Part shown: positions 59,516 to 64,000 of the stretch, piece after piece
Layout: the number at the start of each line of letters is the position of its first letter
Position numbering within the stretch: position 1 is the stretch's first letter
Position numbers and translations under genes: made by a program
Assembly: GCA_015680685.1 (NCBI GenBank)
Contig: MNCI01012628.1
Location: 940,118 to 1,004,117 of the forward strand
Direction: 5' to 3'
Origin: Gnetum montanum
Lineage: Eukaryota > Streptophyta > Gnetopsida > Gnetales > Gnetaceae
Length of the DNA stretch: 64,000 nt
Notes under the pieces: model-generated
What the model was told of the DNA's origin: nothing
Databases searched by the model: none
What the model saw: the letters and a program-made list of their open reading frames with translations, nothing else

Positions 59516-59851
59516 AGTCCAAGATGTGTACGGTTGATCAAGGAATCGGTTGCTCGTCGCACTTAGGCTAGATTAGATTTTCTTACCCTTTTCCTCTTAG
59601 CTTAGATTTAGTTAAATATTATTTTCCACTGCCATCAGGAGTAGCGTTAGAATTAGAACACATCATACACCTCATCTAGATGAAACCATACGTGACATAT
59701 GCAAAACTAGTCTAGATGGGAAGACATCGAACTACAACCTAAGGCTAACTATCTAGGTGCCACAACTAGTCCATCTGCGGAGTTCGACCGGATCGCGCAT
59801 GCGACACTTGTTTCGTATGGTTGAGTGTAGGGGTACCTCACCACTCATCAT

Positions 59852-59868
59852 TGGCGCCGTTGCCGGGG
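59852..59868 (+). promoter_or_regulatory. tRNA-Asp primer-binding site
   Basis: TGGCGCCGTTGCCGGGG, complementary to the 3' end of plant tRNA-Asp with CCA, one base after the LTR. tRNA-Asp priming is typical of Athila-group elements. Confidence 0.9.
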
Positions 59869-59985
59869 ATGGTGCTAGCTATCTAGATCAGTTATATCAC
59901 ACAAGGTTGCTGTAAAGAACTTAAAGATATATCTCTTAGGAAGAAGAAGTAATTAAAAAAGTCACATCTAAATTCACACACAATC

Positions 59986-61973
59986 ATGCCTCTCCTACAA
60001 GATAATAATAATGCCACACTTAGTGAGGAAGTTCATTGGAGAACCAACGAACCATATGACGATGAAGATTGGAGTACACAACCTAAAGTGGGAGTTTCTT
60101 ACAAACGTCAACGAAAGCAACGTCATCCCAACGCACGAAAGCCTAACTTACCAGATGACGATGAACCCCCATTGTCCACTACAAGCTTAACGCAAATACA
60201 AGAGGCCATTCGAATCTCACGTAGGCATCGTAAAGAGAGCCATCTACCCAGGCTCGATTTAAACAACTTTCCTACATTTTCAGGAGGCCATGACTTAGAC
60301 CCATATCAACATTTACAAGCCTTCTACGATGCCTGTATGTGGAACAACATTGATAATGGGTGACAAAAACTTAAGCTCTTCCCTATGACACTCATTGACC
60401 AAGCAAAAGTATGGTATAGATCGTTAAAACCAAATTCAATACGACGATGGTCAACAATGGTACAAGTCTTTAACGAAAAATATCAAAGCTACGTAAGAGT
60501 GTCAGCCTTGAGGAAACAAATCCAAGAGTGGAAACAAGAAAAACATGAACCCTTGGACATGGCCTTAGAAAGATATTACGCACTGTTAAACAACTGTCCA
60601 AGCCATGGGTTTTCCGAGGAAAGGCTAATGTACCATATCATTGATGGGCTACGTAATGAAACAAGAGAGACCTTAGGAGTATAGGCCCGAGGTGAACTAT
60701 ACCAACTACGAACCCATCAAATTCAAGAGCTTATTCAAAGGGTAGCAAAAGAAGAAGGAGAATTAGCTACATGGGAGAGTGTTGAAAAACATCAATGGGA
60801 CCAAAATTTCAATCTAACAAAAGTCCCTGATCATAACAAGGAGAAACCAACAAATCTCAAGGTGGAAACATCATCTTTGCCAATACAACAATTGTTAGAA
60901 GAAGCTGAGGCAAAGATCAATAAGATGTTGGAATGGATGAATCAAAAGTGTGGAGAATATGTCAACATCATTAGAGATAAAGTTTTGACAACCCAGGAAG
61001 CAGGACAAAACATTAGACAATTGGAAAGAAGGGATAAAGAAAAGAAGAGCTCAACTGCCAATTATACATATGAATGCAACATATGCCTGTACGATCATCC
61101 CAAGGGTCAATGTCCAATCTTGTCACATTTATATGAGCATTGGGAAAATGCGTTGAGTTCATGCAGAGATACTGTGTTCGATCATAGTGGCAACAATCCC
61201 AGTCGTGGGGGGGACCACCCTTAGATTGGAGGCACCCTTCATATTTTCTGAATCCAAATGCTTATCATGTTCAACCTCCTGTTTCTCCAACTGAGCCAAC
61301 ATACTTTATTTCACCACACTACTATTCCCCACAATACTATCAACCCGTGCCTCCAACACAACCACCACCTTGTGCACCTTATCCTTCTCCTAACTTTTAG
61401 CATTCTCATCCTTTCCCTCCTTATACATCGCCACCAACTGTCCCTTACATACTTGCACCACCGCAACCCATGAACAACACTTGTGCTACTGCTACTAACA
61501 ATAGTGAAGAGCCTCCTCAACATCAAAAGCGTCCTTTCTTTAAACACGGCCGTAGGAAGGGACAACACAATTCTGAGGTCACTGCACCTTCCAACCCAGC
61601 ACAAGTCCAACCCTGTGGTGCACCTTTACCTTCGAACCCAACACCTCATGTAACTTTATTAGGGCCACCAACTAACACTCCAACAACCATACAGCCCAAT
61701 GAACAGAACCATGGGAGACATCAACCCAATCCTTGCATACCATCTAACGGTCACAAACATCATAGTGGGTCAACTCATTATCTGGGAACTACATTGTATA
61801 AATTGCCCCACTATGCTCCTTATAACCCAGTGTGTGAAACCCGACAGGGTAAGTATGACCGAGTCCCAAGATTTCCAAGGAGCAAGGATTCCAGTCGTCA
61901 ATTATTAATCCATGCCATCCACAACCATTTAGCTATGAGGGATATCCCTCATTCTAATAACAAGCAGGATTAA
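59986..61973 (+). pseudogene. gag of element B (two stops)
   Basis: Starts ATGCCTCTCCTACAAG. The frame is interrupted by TGA at 60,361 and TAG at 60,682, with frame changes near 61,160-61,470. Gag domain: RLDLNNFPTFSGGHDL, WYRSLKPNSIRRW, FNEKYQSYVRVSALRKQ, GLRNETRETLGV (60,240-60,680). A helical Glu/Lys-rich segment follows (60,860-61,050), then a CX2CX3HX4C knuckle (CNICLYDHPKGQC, 61,076-61,114), and a Pro/His-rich tail. Better preserved than gag of element A. Confidence 0.85.
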
Positions 61974-63686
61974 TAACCATTTTTCATTTTCCTTAATTTT
62001 ATAATTTTTAGTTTTTTAGTTTTTCATTTTTCAACTTTTTTGTTTTATCTTTTTGTGTGTTTGTCTTTTTCTGTTTGTGTATGTAATCTTTTCTACGAAT
62101 AAAACACTCATGTGGATCATTGGTTGAGGTGTGTTTTATGTTATTAAGTCATGAGTGATCAATTATTTGAAATAGTGAGCCCACTACACCCACTCGTCCA
62201 CTCTACAAATAAGAGGTTTTGTTCTAGGGTACAATGATATTCTTGAAATTTCTAAAACTTAAAAGTAATTTTGTGTTTGTTGTACCCAGAATGAAGAATG
62301 ATGGACCAATAGGGATGATTAGGGTGTGACATCAAGGGGACTTGTGGATTCTCTTTGGTGACATCTGTTGGAGTTATCATGCAACTTGGTTGTACTATGA
62401 TCCTTGTAGATCTAATGAAAATGGGAGTAAGAGTAATCAAAAGGGCACTCGATAATCAAAAGCTGTTCTAGGGGGTCCCACTGGAAAGACATGCACCCAT
62501 GCCTGAAGGTTGGCGACTTCTCTGGATTCAGTAAAGTGAAGAAAAAAAGAAAGAAAGAGAAAAGAAAAAGGAAGTGCCATAAAAAAAAATCACTCCTCCC
62601 TTGTACTAAACGCCAAGTGATCATACGCCATTGTTGTTTTGGTACTCTCATAGTTGTTCATCATTGGATGAAGCAATGCGATGTCACTGATAGAAGGATG
62701 GACTTGGTCCTGATCTTGGAATGATGGGTCAATGACACATTAATCATGCTTTACATGCAGGATTCATTGTGCCTTGGGTCAGATACCTCATGTCCCAACC
62801 TCTCCGATCCCTTTCTTTAGTTCGTCTCATCTCACTGTTCGTGTAATTGTAGCTCATGTCCTATGTAGCATAAAATTTTCATCTCATTCTGGTGATATTT
62901 ATATGTGTGTGTTTTGTGGAGTTAGTGCAGATTACATTTAACCCTTCTAGTGCCCACGAACACTTTAAGTGTGATTACACAAGGGCATAATAGGTTCAAA
63001 CCTGCTTTGGGGAGGACCCACTTGTAATCTTCATTAATTTTCTAGCTAGAACACACAATCTCTTACCCTCAGCTTAATTTTTCAATTGATTTTCTTTCCC
63101 TTATTACCATCACATAGCCTTTTTCTCTACCATTCGAAGTCCTTATTGCTACATAACACATCATCATAATTTTCATGCCTTCAGAACTAGTTGAATTACC
63201 CTGGAACCCTTTAGTTCATATGTCCTTAGTTTACATCGATTAATTTCAAAAGAAATATTAAAAATTCAGTACATTCTCTACGACTTGCGATTGCGTGTCC
63301 CTTGCTTTCATATCCACAACTCGCTTGCTGGTACTCCGATTTTCATTCTGTTTGAACCTACTTGAACCCGGAGTGTTCAGCTTAGTCGTGGGGGAGGGGG
63401 CACATGCCGAATAAGTGCCTAAATTTTTTGAAATTCATCATCACCCGAAGGACATCTTTAAGGGTAATTAGTTCTAAAATTAAGAGTAGAATGTGTCAAA
63501 AACAATTTCATCCCCTTAGCTATACCAGAAAATTAAATTTGGGAAGCCATCTAAGTCACAAGATCCATTATTACAATTTTCGGGCACGATCACATGCTAT
63601 AACATAAGATCTTTAATTAAGGTAAGTAGTAAGGTATAACTTGATTTCCTAAACAACCTTACTAATACTTGACCTGTGTGATTGCA
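61974..63686 (+). other. Conserved noncoding interior of element B
   Basis: No reading frame. Collinear with 36,194-34,195 read on the minus strand. The best conserved block is GCTTTGGGGAGGACCCACTT at 63,004-63,023. Ends in an intron-like 3' end (branch-like TTACTAAT at 63,658-63,665, TGATTGCAG at 63,678-63,686). Confidence 0.7.
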
Positions 63687-64000
63687 GATGGCTCTGAAAC
63701 ATGCACAGCAGGAGGGTCCTGTTCAAGGTGGAATGAAACGATCTCAAAGAGGTGGACGACACGATCCTACCAGACAACATGTAGAACAGGAGGAATAATC
63801 ATTCAACTTTCATCAAGAAGATCCTCCTACCATACGATTTTGGTAGGAAAAAGCAGGAGATACCCTCTCTGAAAGTAGTGCCTGGTACTTAGGGGAAATG
63901 TACCAATTTTGGCACAACAAAGAAGAAGGCACCATAGTTAACAATTGTGGTGTGACTATTGATTTCTCTATTCAAGCCATTCTGGAAGTATTAAACCTTC
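63687..64000 (+). pseudogene. ORF2 of element B, 5' part
   Basis: ATG at 63,687, basic start (GMKRSQRGGRHD), stop codons near 63,797, then WYLGEMYQFWHNKEEGT at about 63,885-63,935 and IDFSIQAILEVLNL, matching ORF2 of element A. Continues beyond the window. Confidence 0.7.

Larger units (their letters stand above)
58810..59850 (+). repeat. 5' LTR of element B
   Basis: About 1,041 bp; starts TGATGA and ends CATCA one base before the primer site. It carries a palindrome array, TATAAATA (58,978-58,985) and an AATAAAGATT signal (59,152). It is about 200 bp longer than the other LTRs because of an internal duplication and a short tandem array. The start is set by analogy to the TGATGA terminus and is less certain than the end. 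Confidence 0.75.
58810..64000 (+). mobile_element. Element B: pol-less LTR retroelement, runs off the window
   Basis: 5' LTR (58,810-59,850), perfect tRNA-Asp primer site, gag (59,986-61,973), about 1.7 kb of conserved noncoding DNA, and ORF2 from 63,687 to the window end. Same plan as element A on the opposite strand, and again no pol between gag and ORF2. Confidence 0.8.

Noticed and set aside
59371-59562. Minus-strand repeat peptide (TGLPS-type)
   Set aside because: It is a product of the 33-36-bp tandem repeat inside the LTR.

Overview
This window is nuclear plant DNA, most likely from a conifer. The evidence is a pair of Penelope-like retroelement (PLE) copies of the kind reported from conifers as 'Dryad' elements, a decayed Ty3/gypsy mixture (chromovirus, Athila-like and Tat-like pol remains), and only one recognisable host gene piece in 64 kb. 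The species assignment is inference.

Layout. 0-3.8 kb: unrecognised decayed sequence, a tRNA-Thr-like SINE head or tRNA relic, and a Ty3/gypsy gag-PR-RT fragment (+). 4.7-10.6 kb: two PLE copies head to head, forming an inverted repeat with arms of about 2.9 kb and a spacer of about 50 bp. The left copy (-) keeps a 595-codon open RT frame and a hammerhead ribozyme motif with all core bases. The right copy (+) is broken in both. 13.7-14.5 kb: last two exons of a BPA1-like (binding partner of ACD11) RRM-family gene (+). 15.7-19.2 kb: short tandem repeats and diverged repeats. 19.4-24.2 kb: a decayed chromovirus-like Ty3/gypsy element (-), with a 5S rRNA-like segment just upstream of its gag. 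24.3-30.4 kb: AT-rich DNA with a 66-bp tandem array and a cluster of AGATGTCT-type motifs. 30.5-40.2 kb: element A (-), an LTR retroelement with gag and a large unidentified ORF2 but no pol, plus a second partial copy of its LTR and ORF2 end. An inverted contig piece lies between two Ns at 32,076 and 32,431. 43.5-46.2 kb: Tat-like pol remnant (-). 46.2-53.2 kb: duplicated LTR junctions and a solo LTR with a 5-bp target duplication. 52.3-57.9 kb: element D (-), an LTR plus Athila-like pol. 58.8-64 kb: element B (+), an LTR, a perfect tRNA-Asp primer-binding site, gag, and the start of ORF2, again without pol.

Reading the parts together: elements A, B and D share LTR termini (TGATGA...TCATCA) and a collinear conserved noncoding block. 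A and B carry gag and ORF2 but no pol. D carries pol but no gag or ORF2. The simplest model is an Athila-like ancestor with the order gag, pol, conserved noncoding block, splice acceptor, ORF2, LTR, plus a pol-less derivative family that depends on a partner. The most notable single item is the PLE inverted pair with its ribozyme.
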